Counted from the stretch's first letter, positions 26,546-40,158 are shown. The stretch is DNA of 64,000 nt from Panulirus ornatus (GCF_036320965.1 NC_092239.1:4661820-4725819), one strand, 5' to 3'. The notes: a model not told the origin generated them from the letters alone. Translations and numbers: made by a program.

Positions 26546-27240
26546 ACCAAGATCATCAACAACAAGGTTGCCGGCCTCACTTATAACCACCAACCGAAAA
26601 GTCTTGAACACCTTCAACTGTCCAGGATGATTCCAAGTAAGGTACTACACGCTCTTAGCGCACACATATGGCTTCGCTGTATGATCAGAGTCGACTTAAT
26701 GATACTATAAATGCTTACTGACATGTCTAGTGTAGTATGTATGCAATAACGAACGGTTAATCACTAGAGAAAACACTGGTGACTTAAGAGAGTTGAGGTT
26801 CACCTTATGAGATCAGCATGACGTCTTCAAGTGTGAAAATGGAGGACAAAAAACAAATTCTGTTCGAGGTGTAGGCAGACTCGACCGCAGCTCAGGTCAC
26901 CCTCAGCACCCCACGTCCAGCCGACTTGCCGGGGAAAAGGACTCTACTGACAACAACACTAATTTGCTTCGGATCTCCTCTGTACTGCAATGGGAACAAA
27001 GACCATGCGGTGGCAGGTGGCCTAGCACTATCATATCACACGCGCGGCACACAGGCTCTGGCTCATCGTGACTGAGCACTGCTCACCACCCATCCCGTGT
27101 TCCGCCTCAGCAGGTTGGGATTATTATCATCACACCGAAGGAATCTTGTAATCAGTGGCTGACTGGAAGTCCTGATGATGACTGATATGCAACATGCGAA
27201 CCACAATTGATTTACAATAGAAATGAGTGGCGGGAGAGTC

Positions 27241-27255
27241 GTGTGTGTGTGTGTG

Positions 27256-27338
<83 letters not shown>
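27241..27338. repeat. Compound (GT)n(AT)n microsatellite
   Basis: About 20 bp GT followed by about 78 bp AT. Confidence 0.98.
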
Positions 27339-27340
<2 letters not shown>

Positions 27341-27747
27341 GTCCATCCAGCGGTCTTGATGGCCAGAGAGCAGTACATTGCCCATTTACACAAGTAAATA
27401 AACCAATTGAAAGGACACAAGACATATTCTGGTTAAGATTTGACGTGTGAGAGTTCACAAAAAAAAGAAAAAGAACTTTTAAGGTCGCTAACCTGAGCGA
27501 AAACTCGTAAGATGAGATAACGGACAAAAATGAAACTACTCAGTCTTCACCGTAAATCTATTCACACAATAAGATGGATGCTCCTTGTCTGAGCGATCAC
27601 GTTCAGTAGTGAATCTTGCGTTATATTTCATAGAGATTTGAATTACATTTTTTTTTTTGTGTGTGTAGGGGGGAAAGGTGATCCAGTAAAGCCACACACA
27701 GAATTACTGTTCTATTTTAAGCTCTAACGATTTGGCTACTGCAGGTA

Positions 27748-27795
27748 TGACGTCACAGTAGGCGGGGCGAGTGCCTCCGTGGTTACGTCATCGTC
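27748..27795 (+). promoter_or_regulatory. CRE plus GC-box cluster
   Basis: Exact TGACGTCA at 27748-27755, GGCGGGGCG at 27761-27769 and a half-CRE TACGTCATCG at 27784-27793. Promoter-like by composition only; no adjacent exon recognised. Confidence 0.25.
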
Positions 27796-27921
27796 AGCCA
27801 CGAGGGAGGAGGACCAGTGGGACGCGTCGGCCGGGGTGATGAAGGTGACATTGTTCACATCAGGGGAAGGCACTTAACACAGGATACTGATGACTGATTG
27901 AATTTCTATTCAATTCAGCCA

Positions 27922-27927
27922 TGTGTG

Positions 27928-27962
<35 letters not shown>

Positions 27963-27963
27963 G
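27922..27963. repeat. (TG)n microsatellite
   Basis: About 42 bp with one TT interruption. Confidence 0.97.
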
Positions 27964-28160
27964 TTACCGTACTCCGCCTGATTTCGGTTACACAGCGAGT
28001 GAAAATCTAGATTTATTTACAACAGGTCGCACGAGTACGTATGTGTTCCTCAGTGTACTGTATGAGGTGGAGCGACTGTATGTTTGTGGACCGAGAGCCT
28101 GCAGCCCCACGCGTGTCCGTGAAGCAGAAAGGACATCTATCTACCTGGGTCGATGGAGTG

Positions 28161-28163
<3 letters not shown>

Positions 28164-28228
<65 letters not shown>
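28164..28228. repeat. (GA)n microsatellite
   Basis: Pure run of about 65 bp. Confidence 0.98.
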
Positions 28229-28231
<3 letters not shown>

Positions 28232-28730
28232 GGCTATATGTAAATATGTTATTATCAACTTGTACATATGAGGAGGGAGCTTTACACTCTTAGGGGACCC
28301 CCATCGCTATCCCACCTTCATATTTCTTTCAAAAAGGCTTACTTTTTTTTTTTTCGTATCATCTTCGTAGTTACCTCACCTGTGTTCAGCGTGTTCACTG
28401 CTCCTGTTGTAGGAGGGTTCCCTCACATACCCCCCTCCCCTTCCAACAGCGATCTCGCCTTCCTGTTTATTCGTTTTAAAGATATTACAGATGCTTTATC
28501 ATGTCTCCCACTATCCTCCTTTCCTCCAGCGTAGCCACAACAAGGACTTCTCTCCTACTTTTCATAACTCATTTCACTCAGTTCTGGCACAGTTTTCGTT
28601 GCATTCCTTTGGACCTTCTCCAGCAGTTGTATGAGCAACCTAAAGTTAGCGAAGCAGGTTAGGGTCTTGGAAGCTTATTTCAACGAATACACGTCATAAA
28701 TACCTTCTCGAACATCTTCCTCTCCATGCA

Positions 28731-28732
<2 letters not shown>

Positions 28733-28797
<65 letters not shown>
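28733..28797. repeat. (AT)n microsatellite
   Basis: Left flank of the short palindromic element remnant at 28798-28872. Confidence 0.98.
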
Positions 28798-28799
<2 letters not shown>

Positions 28800-28867
28800 G
28801 TATATTGGAAAGGATCACAATTTTGCGCGTGATCAAGACATTCCTATGAGTCAACGTGGACTCATAG

Positions 28868-28872
<5 letters not shown>
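28798..28872. mobile_element. Palindromic remnant of hammerhead-like element
   Basis: Perfect 13-bp arms ATTCCTATGAGTC (28840-28852) and GACTCATAGGAAT (28859-28871) flank AACGTG. The left part, GGAAAGGATCACAATTTTGC then GCGTGATCAAG, is the reverse complement of the terminal segment at 57281-57316. So this is two outer ends of the same element joined head to head with the interior lost. AT tracts abut both sides. Confidence 0.75.

Positions 28873-28931
<59 letters not shown>
28871..28931. repeat. (AT)n microsatellite
   Basis: About 61 bp, right flank of the palindromic remnant. Confidence 0.98.
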
Positions 28932-28934
<3 letters not shown>

Positions 28935-29214
28935 CATATTCACGTGAAGTGTTCGGCGTGGCGTCAGGTCAAACTCCCAGGCCACTTCATATCATGCTTC
29001 TCGTGTCTTCCTCCAGCTGTGAGGCACCTGGTGGATGGCTGGGGTCGGGCCAGATGGGACGATGAACCGACTTTCGGCAGCCTTGCTAACGTTGACGCCA
29101 TGAGAACCGTCGACGGGGCGATCCTTGAACGCGACCATGCGACCCGAGGTGTGTTGGTGCGGCCTCTCACTCTGATCCTTTAAGAATCACATCAAACGCT
29201 AAGGCTATCTATCA

Positions 29215-29268
29215 CGCCCAAAGGTCGTACCGCCGTCGTGCTCAACTGTCGTACCGTCGCGCTTCAGC
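29215..29268 (-). repeat. Dispersed family C units, minus orientation
   Basis: AAAGGTCGTACCGCCGTCGT, then GCTCAACTGTCGTACCGTCG: two units of the 22-bp motif. Confidence 0.75.
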
Positions 29269-29304
29269 AGGTTGCATCAAAGAAATTGGAATCAAACACG
29301 TCCT

Positions 29305-29307
<3 letters not shown>

Positions 29308-29353
<46 letters not shown>
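29308..29353. repeat. (GA)n microsatellite
   Basis: Pure run of about 46 bp. Confidence 0.98.
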
Positions 29354-29356
<3 letters not shown>

Positions 29357-29568
29357 AACAAGTCTGGGCGTCCTGGACAAATATACAAGCTTACAAAATC
29401 TAGCGTGATTCGTGCCAGGAACAGGTACGTGGCACGCAGTTGTAGCTGTTGATCGGGAAGGATAATGGGTGGGGAAAGAAGACACACGAGGACAATCGAG
29501 AGATGCAAAACATCATAACGTATGATTTTGCAATGATAAGACTATGTACCTCCAATTCCAATGTGACG

Positions 29569-29570
<2 letters not shown>

Positions 29571-29634
<64 letters not shown>
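29571..29634. repeat. Compound (CA)n(TA)n microsatellite
   Basis: CA to about 29604 then TA to 29634. Confidence 0.98.
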
Positions 29635-29637
<3 letters not shown>

Positions 29638-30356
29638 CTTTCAAGCCTGCGCAACTGTTCGGAAGCATAGAAATAACGGCCTAAAACACACATTAGACAA
29701 CAGGTGCGGAAAACGCTGACGCCAAACCCAACGCCACAGCAACTACAATAATAGAGTATTACACGTTTAAGAACCAACCTTATACTATAGACGTAATATC
29801 CGACCGGTCCTGACACATCGCTTCCCCTCCTCCAGTACAGGCTATGAAAACCTTATCTATTAATGTGCCAAAGTCGTGGTAATATCCTATATCTGTACAT
29901 AATTACAGTGATTTTTCACCATTTGAGATTCTCTTTGAAATACGGTCTTCGACGCCACTAACAAATCTACATAAAAGAAGCAGACAAAGAGTAAACTATC
30001 CCCCGAATCATCACACGAGTCATTGTAAGAGAGGAGGATATGGTTTAACCCATCCAGCTCCCCCTCTCGTGAAACATAAACGGAAGCCATACGCAAGAGG
30101 TAGCGTGTTAGAAGAAAGCAATGTTTTCATTCCCTACGAGTATATGTTATCGAACCCTGGACCTCGTAAATGGATTATACGACCCCTCTCACACCCACAC
30201 ACTCCCGCCAGAAGCACCGGATGTAACCTTCACCTCCGTCCGTAAAGGAGCTTTGGGGTGACGTCAGTTATATCCGTGGTTACCTGAGGCCATTGTTTGG
30301 TTCTATATACAAACCCGGAACGTACGAGGTAGGATCACCATAGGATCACCAGCGAA

Positions 30357-30530
30357 CATTCTGGACGTTCTTTACCTTGAGTCACACGACCTACCTACCA
30401 TTCTAGGCGTTCTAGTTAGACATACCTAGGCTCTCACCAAATACCATTCTGAAGGTTATAGCTAGGCTCACTCGCCACCGTTCTTTACGTTCGAACTAGG
30501 CCACTAACATACCATGTTTGGAAGTTCTTT
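30357..30530 (+). repeat. Decayed minisatellite, CATTCTNNACGTTCT units
   Basis: Five related units start at 30357, 30399, 30445, 30479 and 30513 (steps 42, 46, 34, 34). Most also share a CTAGGCTCAC segment. An exact CRE octamer lies upstream at 30259-30266. Confidence 0.6.
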
Positions 30531-30692
30531 TTGGACATTTTATCTTTATGGACCAAGGGCAAATAGTCTCTTTGCCGATCCGTACAGTATTCTCATTGTA
30601 GGGTCCACTAGGCTTAGAGCAAAACCACCCCCTCTCCACACCTACGGCGCTTGATATTCACTCAAGCAGAGTCGTCCGGTGAAAATCCTCCC

Positions 30693-30693
<1 letters not shown>

Positions 30694-30744
<51 letters not shown>
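30694..30744. repeat. (CT)n microsatellite
   Basis: Pure run of about 50 bp. Confidence 0.98.
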
Positions 30745-30749
<5 letters not shown>

Positions 30750-31224
30750 GCCCACATCGTCTACTTGAAAAACACAGTACCAGTTCCAGCTTTAATTCCT
30801 TGTCTTTGTCGATGTCTAGAAAGAACACCTTCGACCATTCTAACTTGTCTGTTAACTTGCGAACACATTGTGCTATTAGGCCACATTCACCGAGTCCTCA
30901 TGAGAAGAGTAGTTCATTGTCTGTTTCTCATTATACCTATAAATAAATCTAGGAAGTCACTCTGGAACGAACTACTGAAGACGGCTGGAAAAAAAAAATG
31001 TCAGCACACATCTGTTGCCCAGCTTGTCGTAATCTCTCAGGCAAAGAACCCGGGAAATGTGCCTTCCTCGCGAAGAAACCAAAGATGAATAAAAACACCA
31101 CCAACCGTATACCGCATCGTACATAGCTCACCAAATCTAAGGAATGGTAAAGAATGAAAGTCCAGTACAGCTGGGTATACAATTTCTCTCGTGATGAATA
31201 ATTCATGCGCGTACAGTGACGTCA

Positions 31225-32288
31225 GCGGTAGACTTCGTACACGCGGGGGATAATTGCTGTACCATGTGTGCCTGTGTCGCGCCACTAGCATGGCAGCTAC
31301 ACACTTGTGAGACACCAATTTTTGTACTCTCTATGTCTGACTTACGGTAAGGATTCGGGGTTTATGACCCTCCGTCGTGGATAGCCTCTACATCCAACAG
31401 CATTTACATAACACGTCTCTCCAATCTTTTTTTTCGTATCCCTTATCTTTCCTTTCATCCGAGAAGGCCACCATTAGCATATCTTTTTTTCTTACCCATG
31501 CCATGTCGGTTACTATAAAGAAAAAAAAACATGAGAAAGCATTGTTATGCTTCCCAGACTCGCCATAGATAAGCAAGCTCCTAAACTTGGAACACTGAGC
31601 TTCATTTCCTTTGAAAACAAAGTACTGCTAATTCTCAAACATCGTTCCGTCATATATTGCACTCTGTGATAGCGCTGCATGGCGATGGTAGTCAAATTAT
31701 CATCATGATTAACAGTGGCCTTCCAGTTCCGTGCTATTTCAGATTGTAACGAAGCAAAGCGGACGATAAACACGTACAATAGGCTTTATATAAAAGTGCT
31801 TTTCTACTGCTGATGTATCATCATGGATCGGTGGCTTGGCTGGTGTTTACAGCACCGAGCCTTGAGCCGTCTCCGATCTTTCCAACCTTTGCAGAAACAG
31901 CTTAAAAGTTTTGCTTTGGAATCCCTGTCGTCCTTGCCAAGACCCAGCTCCCCGCCCCCCTTGATCCCTGAGTGGGTGTCACTGGGAGGGAAGGCAGCGG
32001 GCTGTTGTGTGGGGAATGTGGGTGGCTAGGAGAGTCGGTTGATGATACGGGAAAAACAGAAGAAATACCCCGAAGAGTAAGTGTGTGTAGGGATCTTGAG
32101 GTTTAGCCCCTCGTTCTGCTAGTGTCTTTCAAGAAATCCTAACCCAGCATCCACTGTGCTCCAGTGAGTCTTCATAATGAACCTTTCACTCGGCACAATT
32201 TTCATGCCTTCTTCCCATGTTCATTAAGGTCGTTCATGTAACAGAGTTGAAGTTCTTAGATTACGAAATCATCTACAATTAAACTCTG
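31225..32288. other. Unique sequence, no gene recognised
   Basis: Follows an exact CRE at 31217-31224. No repeat array or credible frame. Confidence 0.45.
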
Positions 32289-32350
32289 AACCCTTGAGCA
32301 CGACGGTACGATCCTTGTGAACGGCGACGGTGCGACATCCTGAGTATAAC
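32289..32350 (+). repeat. Dispersed family C units
   Basis: CCCTTGAGCACGACGGTACG, then ATCCTTGTGAACGGCGACGG: two to three units, close to the family consensus. Confidence 0.8.
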
Positions 32351-33712
32351 CGAGTAAAACTTGGTGTGTAATACTAATACCTTTGTCCTGACCTTTCTTC
32401 TTACTCACCTCCCCTACCCTCTTTCTTCTGCCTATGAGGATCTCCCGGTGCTATCCACAGGGACCAGCTACCTTCACCGAAAACACTCTCCATACACGTC
32501 CGTATCAGTAAACACTTCCTGTTTAAATAACTCTCTTTATCAAGTACCATTTCTACGTGTACAATTATCAGTGTACCATTTTTACATTAACTGGTAAGAA
32601 GGAAAAGCCTTTCTTGCTTTGTGATGGAGGAGGTGGATTTCAACGAGAGCTTTTGGATGAGCTGACCTTAAGCATCTCCGGTCACGATCAGAACTCATCC
32701 CTTGCAATACCCCAGGAGGCGCCAGGGTCACGACCGCGTCTCCAGAGCGTGTTGGGATGTGGTTCGCACCAGCTCAGGATTTAGGGTGTATCAGCAGGGA
32801 CGTGTGTGTGTATACATGAACAGTAGTAAATGTGAGGTACAAACATAAATAAAACGTTACGAGACGTGATAAGTGTAAAAAAAAACTCTCTCCATAACAC
32901 ACACATAGTAATCACACACACATTAGGACGAACATCCTCAAACACTAGTTGATTAAAACGATCTCCAAAAACGTGGGTGGAATGATTGATGAAAATCCAT
33001 GACTTCTGTCACATAACCCGAATAAAACTCCACTTCCCCAGGTTGGTGAGGCTCCTTGTGGAGACTTGGAAGAGGTTTGCATGAGGAGATCCGAGAGGCG
33101 CGAGGTGGACAGTGCCTGAAGTACTAAGGCTGAGCTAAATACAGAAGACATTAGCCACCACAGACTCTAGGCCCTTTACCAGAGTGTTTACGTCGTGCTT
33201 AGATATTTCGGCTGCTTTTCAAGACTCCCTCCCCCCAAGTCCTATTCCAAATCGCTGGTGTTGAGGCTTCATTGGCCCTCCACTGTGAAGTTATTCCCAT
33301 CGTTACATTTGAGGACGAGGAAACAAAACAGGATTTCATCTTTTAAGTTTCTAAAAAGACCAGACAGTTAGCGAACACAACAAGAAACTTAAGCTAGAGA
33401 CGAGTTAGGAAAGACATGGAGAAATATTCATGTAGTAATACAGTAGCTGATGAAAGGAAGAAGCTAAGTAACAAAATACTCTTGTAGATGGGGGAGCTAA
33501 ACAACATAAGACCAGATGGTTAGTGGCGAGGATTTCTGCTGCAAGACAAAATGCAGGATCTTAAAATTCTTTATCCGGATAGAATACTATCGATGGACAC
33601 ATGAAAGCACAATAGGGAAGAGTCGGACCATTAGAACAAGAAGATATATCTACATGATAAAAAAAAAGTTCAGAGAAAGATCTAATCACTAACAGGTAAT
33701 GAAAAAAGTTTA
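32351..33712. other. Unique sequence, no gene recognised
   Basis: No tandem repeat or transposon hallmark; frames of 68-78 codons without recognisable motifs. Confidence 0.45.
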
Positions 33713-33737
33713 CACACACACACACACACACACACAC
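33713..33737. repeat. (CA)n microsatellite
   Basis: Pure run of about 25 bp. Confidence 0.95.
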
Positions 33738-34439
33738 CTACACCTAGTCAATGATACTATCAACGTCATGAATATGCTACTCATACTTAGCTTAATCCAT
33801 CTATACCTCACCCACACCCGTGAGTGTACAGTGATCTCCCTCCCAAGTGAGGTACACAGCTCCTGAGCGTACGGTACTGCTACCCTTACCTCAGGTGCAC
33901 AGGTCATGATACGAACGAGTCCAAGGCGCGCGTGGGGGTGTGTTTGGGCCTTCCCGCAGACACTACCTTGGAGCGATGCTTGAACCACTGGCTACCAACG
34001 AATCAGCCACACTGGTAAGAGAGTTCAAGATTAGTATAATGACTATCAATACAGGAATGATTAAAGTGCACAAGAGGTGCACGCAGCAGCCTCCCACGAG
34101 CCAGTATGGAGGAGGAGAAAGTGTAGTGTACAGATGCATGAAAGTCATAGATACTATGGGGTTGAGAGGCTTTTCTGTGGTAAATGTTGAGCGAAGCAGA
34201 GGCGGAGGGACGTGGAGTGTGGGCTGCGATACAGGTGTGTGAGGATCAGGTTTTCCGAGATGTGTGTGGGAAGCTGTGCGAGAGATGACCTTTGAAAGTT
34301 TCGAATCATGTACAAGAAGTATGAAAAGATGGCTCACCGCACGTGAGGTCATGGTTATCAGCAAGGAAATCTCAGTTTTGGGATATTTACAATGTGTGAA
34401 CTGCGGTGTACACAGTGGGCAATGACACTGGGAAGAGGG

Positions 34440-34800
34440 AGTGTTAAGGTATGCGGTTGTGGGAGTGATAGGTAGGTGGTCAGTTAAGGGAGTTAAGGTA
34501 CACGGTTAAGGGAATATTAGTTATGCCATTAAGGGTAATAAGTATGTGATTTAGGGAGTGACATATATGCGATTTAGAGTGATAATTACGTATGCCGTTT
34601 AAGGGGTCATCCTTTGCTATACAGTCAAAAGGGAACGAAAGGTTTAATAAGTTACGGATCAGGCTCAAAGGGGGTCATAGGTTGGAATACGATCAAGGAA
34701 ATGCTCGGTACATATGTGGCTCAATAAGTTAGGGATGTGATTTAAGGAGTCATAGCTTTGATATACGATCAGGGAAGTGTGAGTTATGTATGTGGTTCAA
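34440..34800 (+). repeat. Decayed minisatellite, GTTAAGGGAGTNATAGGTATG-like
   Basis: At least ten loosely repeated units of about 25-40 bp. Each has a T(A/T)AGGGAGT or AAGG block followed by TATGYGGTT or TACGATCA. Related blocks occur near 4490-4570. Confidence 0.55.
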
Positions 34801-36997
34801 GAAGATTACAGCGCGACTTGGACACGAGAAAGGTTGTAATAGCCTATCCCGCTGATGCTGACACGTACTCCACCACTCTCGCCGTAAAAATTTAAGCTGA
34901 ATAACGTCGTGGGTGTATAGACTTGACAGAGCGGACGACAATATGACTCGTACGTTGTCTTTGGTTTGAGAGAATATACTAAGGTCTGTTTCACGTGATG
35001 TAAGGTCTAAGATAAGACAGCGTGTAGATATCATCATCATCATATGATAGTAATACAGAGGCAAAAATCATAAACGCCTGATGGTCAGGGATAACTGTGG
35101 GTGAGAACGTTGGGTGAATCATACATGATGAGGTGAGGAGCAGGGGAGCGAAAATGAATTTTCAAGGGAAGCTACGGGAGGTGAACATCCTTCAAACGAA
35201 ATGGCAACGTGAGTGGTGGATATTAATCAAGGGAAACAGTATATAATGAGGCTTCCATGATGTGGGAACATTTGGAGAATGTGCTGACATAAGTCTACAT
35301 AAGTACGTATGGAATTAATAAAAAATAAAAAAAATAATAAAGACGGTGGAATGAAGAAATCTGAGGAATTTGCTAATGAGGAATAAAGAGTTTGGAGGTT
35401 GAATGTTTTGTTAACGGATTTTACCGCTTTGTGGTTACACGGCGAGTGAAAAACGCCACGTTCTGCGAGGATGTATCATCGTCAGCTAGTGAAAGTGAGG
35501 AGAATATCATGGAGGAACTTCTCGCTCTAAAGGAGTCCTTCATTTCCCTGCTTATGAAGATAGCGCAGCCTCAAAGCTGCAACAACCTCTATATATGTTT
35601 TATGGACACAATCGTGTGTATAACATAAAACCACAGGAGAAATAAAAGTGTAGCGGTAAGATCTTTGTTATCACACCTTCAGGCAAAGTGACAGAAAAGT
35701 AAGTTTACAAGTAATATACATACAGGAGAAACTCAGGTCAGCACTGAGTTAATGACCCAATAGTGACAAGCCAGGTCATAACAGGTCGACTGGGCAGGAT
35801 TCCTATACATACCAGATTCACACACCAGTTTAGCAAGGCAGAAACCTTTTACATACCAAATCTGATATCATATCCTCCCGAGCGACGATAAGAGGACCCT
35901 AAAGAAGAAAAAAGGGGATCCTGTCCTCATGCGTCTTGAAATCATACATGCAAAAAAAAAAAAAAAATCAGATGAGTTTTCATGATGTCCTGAAATAGCA
36001 GAGGGACTAGCGTCTGGCAGCGGCCACCGTTGCGGGAGGTCGGAGGAGGAGAAGGCTCAGCCGGCAGACCAGGTACTCAACTTCAGCCTACTACGCATCA
36101 CCGACAATGATCATTGTTCAAAAATTCAGATCAGATTTTTTCACCCCAGAGAAATCTATTGCTGATTCCACCTACTCACGTTTGTGGCTTAATGGTGTGA
36201 AGGTTACATGCATGGAATTATTGAAACCAAATTGCTGAAATTACAGATTTAACTTTTATACAAAGAGAACAGTCATGCAACAGAAACCTCACCAAGTCCA
36301 CCAGCGAGCAGAAAAAAGAACTAAAAGTGTGTGTGAAAATGTGAGAGGGCAAAAGGCAGCAAAAAAGAAAAGGACGGGAGTATATTTAAAAGATTCATGA
36401 TGTCTCACGTCCGGTAGCCTACTAAAAGAGCGAAAACTACAACCCTGGTAACAGAGGGTGTACGATAATTTTAGGCTTCAACGCCACAATGCCATTAACG
36501 TTGCTTTAGGCGGCTGCCGTATGTAACCAATATTTCAAAGCAAATGTCTGAAAAAGTGTATTTTATACGATAAATTAAAAGCACAGAGTAATACGTGTAC
36601 ATCATATCTAAAACAGGTTTACATTATAAGCGTTACAGCAAACCAATTGTGTAATTAGGCATTTACGGATACTCATAATGTAATTTTGAAATGAAATTAT
36701 CTTGTACGCAGAGGAGATAAGAATTAAAAGAAACCGTTTACATTGCCTGAGTTACCAGTTCTTGAAACAGCATATTTTTTCTCACGTCATCACATCCTGT
36801 GAGTTCACGCTACTGTTCAACACAGTGGATGAGTCTTTAAAAGAGTCAGAAGACAGAGTAAATCAAACAGTCTGAAATTTGAAAAAAAAAAAAAAAGTAA
36901 TGAAGGACCTGAACAAATACTGAAGCAGCATTTGCTAATGTGCACATTAGAGCGTATGCGCCTCATGTGATGTATAATTACAATCATCAGAATTACA

Positions 36998-37001
<4 letters not shown>
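34801..37001. other. Unique sequence, no gene recognised
   Basis: Homopolymer A runs near 35951 and 36881. The 78-codon plus frame at 35392 has no recognisable motif. No mobile-element signature. Confidence 0.45.

Positions 37002-37081
<80 letters not shown>
37002..37081. repeat. Compound (CT)n(AT)n microsatellite
   Basis: CT to about 37031, then AT to 37081. Confidence 0.98.
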
Positions 37082-37084
<3 letters not shown>

Positions 37085-37242
37085 CTGCAGTATAACATAC
37101 AACAGGCAATAGAATCGTACTAATAGCGAATTATTTTCCCGTTTTATCTACCATATACTAATAATTGCGTTTGACCTAAAACATTGTAGTGGCGTTTGAT
37201 AATTCTAAACGCGAATACTAATTTTCGTGATTAATTCTCAGC

Positions 37243-37320
37243 ACTTGGTTGGTTATTCTGGCTTTAGGCTTATCAACTGCCAGGGTCACTGAGGCCGATC
37301 GCTTCGTTATAACCGACCGT
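37243..37320 (+). repeat. Dispersed family A copy
   Basis: TTGGTTGGTTATTCTGGC, TTTAGGCTTATCAACTGCCA, GGGTCACTGAGGCCGATCG: the fullest plus-strand copy in the window. Confidence 0.75.
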
Positions 37321-37411
37321 CGATAAAACTAAATGTAATTCTATGACCATACACACCCTCACCGTACATATGATGACATGAACTCTGCTACTTATCAATG
37401 CTGGGTCCTAC

Positions 37412-40158
37412 TTACTGTATGTCACACTGTACGATGACCCTCAAAATCCATCGTACATAAAGTGTGTGTGTGCGTGTGTGTGTGTGGACAAAAATCTTCA
37501 GAAACGACGAGCCTTGCAAGCATAATCTACGAGTTTTGGGAAATCGAAAAAAACTACATCTTTTCGTGTGCTTTAAAAGTTTTAAAATACTTCTGTTTTC
37601 ATTACTGCCAGATTTTTCTTCGAGGTGTTGGATATATAAAGTCCAACATTCACTCGTTTGACATGCAGAAAGAAAGATTTTGATAAAACATAATGCAACG
37701 TGAAAGAAACAACATGCAACCCTGGGATAAATCAAGCCACATAGCCAGGCTGAGCCAGCCAACATCCTGACCGTCAGACACGAGGAACAACACACGACTC
37801 GTGACGCTCTGCCTGGCCAGCTTGGCCGTCGTCCTTGGCTTGGGAGGTAGCCCGGGGACCCGCAGCCACACGCCGCGGGTAACGGTGTTGCATTGCAAGC
37901 AGAGCACGTTGCTCGAAGGTTGAGGATAGCAAATTGGACGGCGGTACTGAGATGAGCCAGGGAGGCGTCATTTGGAGGGAGAAAAAGTATTTTAACGATC
38001 TTGTTGCCGCATCTTAAGAGCACGCTGCATACTATGTATAGGATCGATAGCCAAAACATTATGTATGCCCTCATCAATGCGAGCTAATGCGTACTGGTGA
38101 CAGGGAGGCAAGAATTTGCTCGTTCATACGAAGGTGCTTGGTTTTTGGACAACCACTGTCTGTACACAGCAGGCGGACACAAAGCGACCGCGTCCAAAAC
38201 ACAATCATTAATCCCTGTAAAGACGAGCAACACGTTCGCGATGCCGTCTGGCTGACAATGAACGGTTGATCTAAATGGTGTTGGTTAACAATCTGGGTGA
38301 AACCAAAACACGATAGTCACACCGTGCGCAAAGTGATAACGCACTGTTGGCACCAACTCTTGACTGGTTGTAGTTTTCTGGCAGTGACTGGGGTGTTGTA
38401 CATGACCAGAACGCCATACTCCCTTCAGAACGATGCTTATGCACCAGTTTCTCTTCTTTAACTGTGCTCTGGAGCAGATCCCGTCGGTTACAGAATGTCC
38501 TTTCAAGAAACAGTAATACATTTTCATGTAGAAAATATTTTGAAATTTCATCTTAAGTTAATGTGGCAATGCTTATGTTCCTTCGTGAATCATCACTTTA
38601 GCACCTAACTCGATACCTCCGCAAGCAATTCTTTGCATCAATATCATTAGCACTTTGAAACTTGATTGTTTTACGTAGATAACGCTGATAAAAACATAAA
38701 GAAGGGTAAAAGTACAATTGTGCCATGCTTTACCATTACTCCCATGCCAGTCCACTGGTATATGAACGTCAAACAAACTTGTAGATCCTCTGTCTTAGAG
38801 CGGCTGGATAGCGTCTGCCTGGCGGACTGTTGTACGTTTCCATCACCTTTCCAAGCATGGCCTCGCTCACCTGCTCAAAATATCATGTCCCACTGCAAGC
38901 AAGTCGTCGAGACGAGCAAGAACAGGTGACACAAAAATAATGTTTTGTTGCATCAAACAATTATAACCACAACTGTAAATCCCTTCGTCCATCTTGCACG
39001 GCAATTATCAGACCAAGGTTGCATATGCAGGATAGGTCTAAGCCTGGATTGCAGGGTTTAATGTCCTCTATACAAAGCTTCCCTTGTGAATGAGACTGTC
39101 CTTGGTTCATGGACTTTGCCCCTGGAATACAAAGGAACTCAAAGAGCAACAGACCACTGGGTCCCTTCGAGGCTGTTTATGATAGTGGAAGATATCAGAC
39201 ACTCACAGAGTGTGGTATACGGAGGCAGGTAAACAGATAATCGGACGATGGTAAAGAGAGGAAGCCACAGAGTCGCCAATTGAAAAAAAAAAAAATAGAA
39301 AAAATTAAATGCCTTGGGTGCCACAACTAAACGTAACTTGCATTACCATGTGTAGGACTGATGTCCGTAGCAAACTATCAGTGTGACTAATGAGGCACAA
39401 ATAGTGTAAGTCGTGGACATGAAGCGAAATGTCTGTCAAGTCCATTCTTAAACGTACTGTTTGCAAGTATTGCTTTCAACCACTCAAACTGGTGAATCAT
39501 TCCATTTGTTAACAATCCTGTTGAAGATAAAGCACTTCAAAACTTATCCGAGGTACACAACGTTTGCCAATAGTTTATATATATATCAATACGAGTGAAA
39601 TCAGGCAAAATCAAGTCTTAAGCAACTTGTTAGATCAATATTATCCAAGCCTTTGACAATTTTGAATACCTTTAATAGATCACCTCTTAACCTCTGATCC
39701 CAACACCGGTAAGCCATGACATTCGTGTATTCTCAAAAGCTACAAAGACACTAGTTTGACCTTTCCTGCTGATAAACTTTTTCATTCTCTCTGCTTCTCG
39801 ATTTCAAATGACACGCTGGCCACAACGGTTCTCATGTTTTATAACCTTTATCGAGAGGCGATTAAGAAGCGAATTGAAATGCTCGATATATTTTGTCAGG
39901 AAGTGATATCGGGATGACATCACGTGATGCCCGTATGAATGGATAGCTTTTATGTGCCTTTATGACAGAAAGCAGACGTTGCTGCGCTACAGCAACGGAA
40001 ATCAAGAGTCATGTGAAAGCATCGTAAATGGCGGAACATGGTTTGCATATGAAAGCACAACTGGATATGATGAGACATTACGAAAGCGGATGTTTCATTA
40101 TGCTGCGAGAACAAGCTTTGTGACCGATATTTTCATTCATTAGCGCTTAAAGGCCTTT
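37412..40158. other. Unique sequence, no credible gene
   Basis: The longest frame of the window (221 codons, minus, 37412-38077) lies here. It starts at a GT tract (HTHTRTHT), has no domain motif and overlaps two other open frames in a GC-rich stretch at 37730-37930, so it is treated as chance. At 38800 AGAGCGGCTGGATAGCGTC resembles a SINE A box, but no B box follows. Confidence 0.45.

Noticed and set aside
37412..38077. 221-codon minus-strand open frame, the longest in the window
   Set aside because: Starts in a GT tract (HTHTRTHT), shows no domain motif, and overlaps other open frames in a GC-rich stretch; best explained by chance.
38795..38840. Possible SINE/tRNA A box (AGAGCGGCTGGATAGCGTC)
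   Set aside because: No B box within tRNA-like distance and no known SINE body follows.
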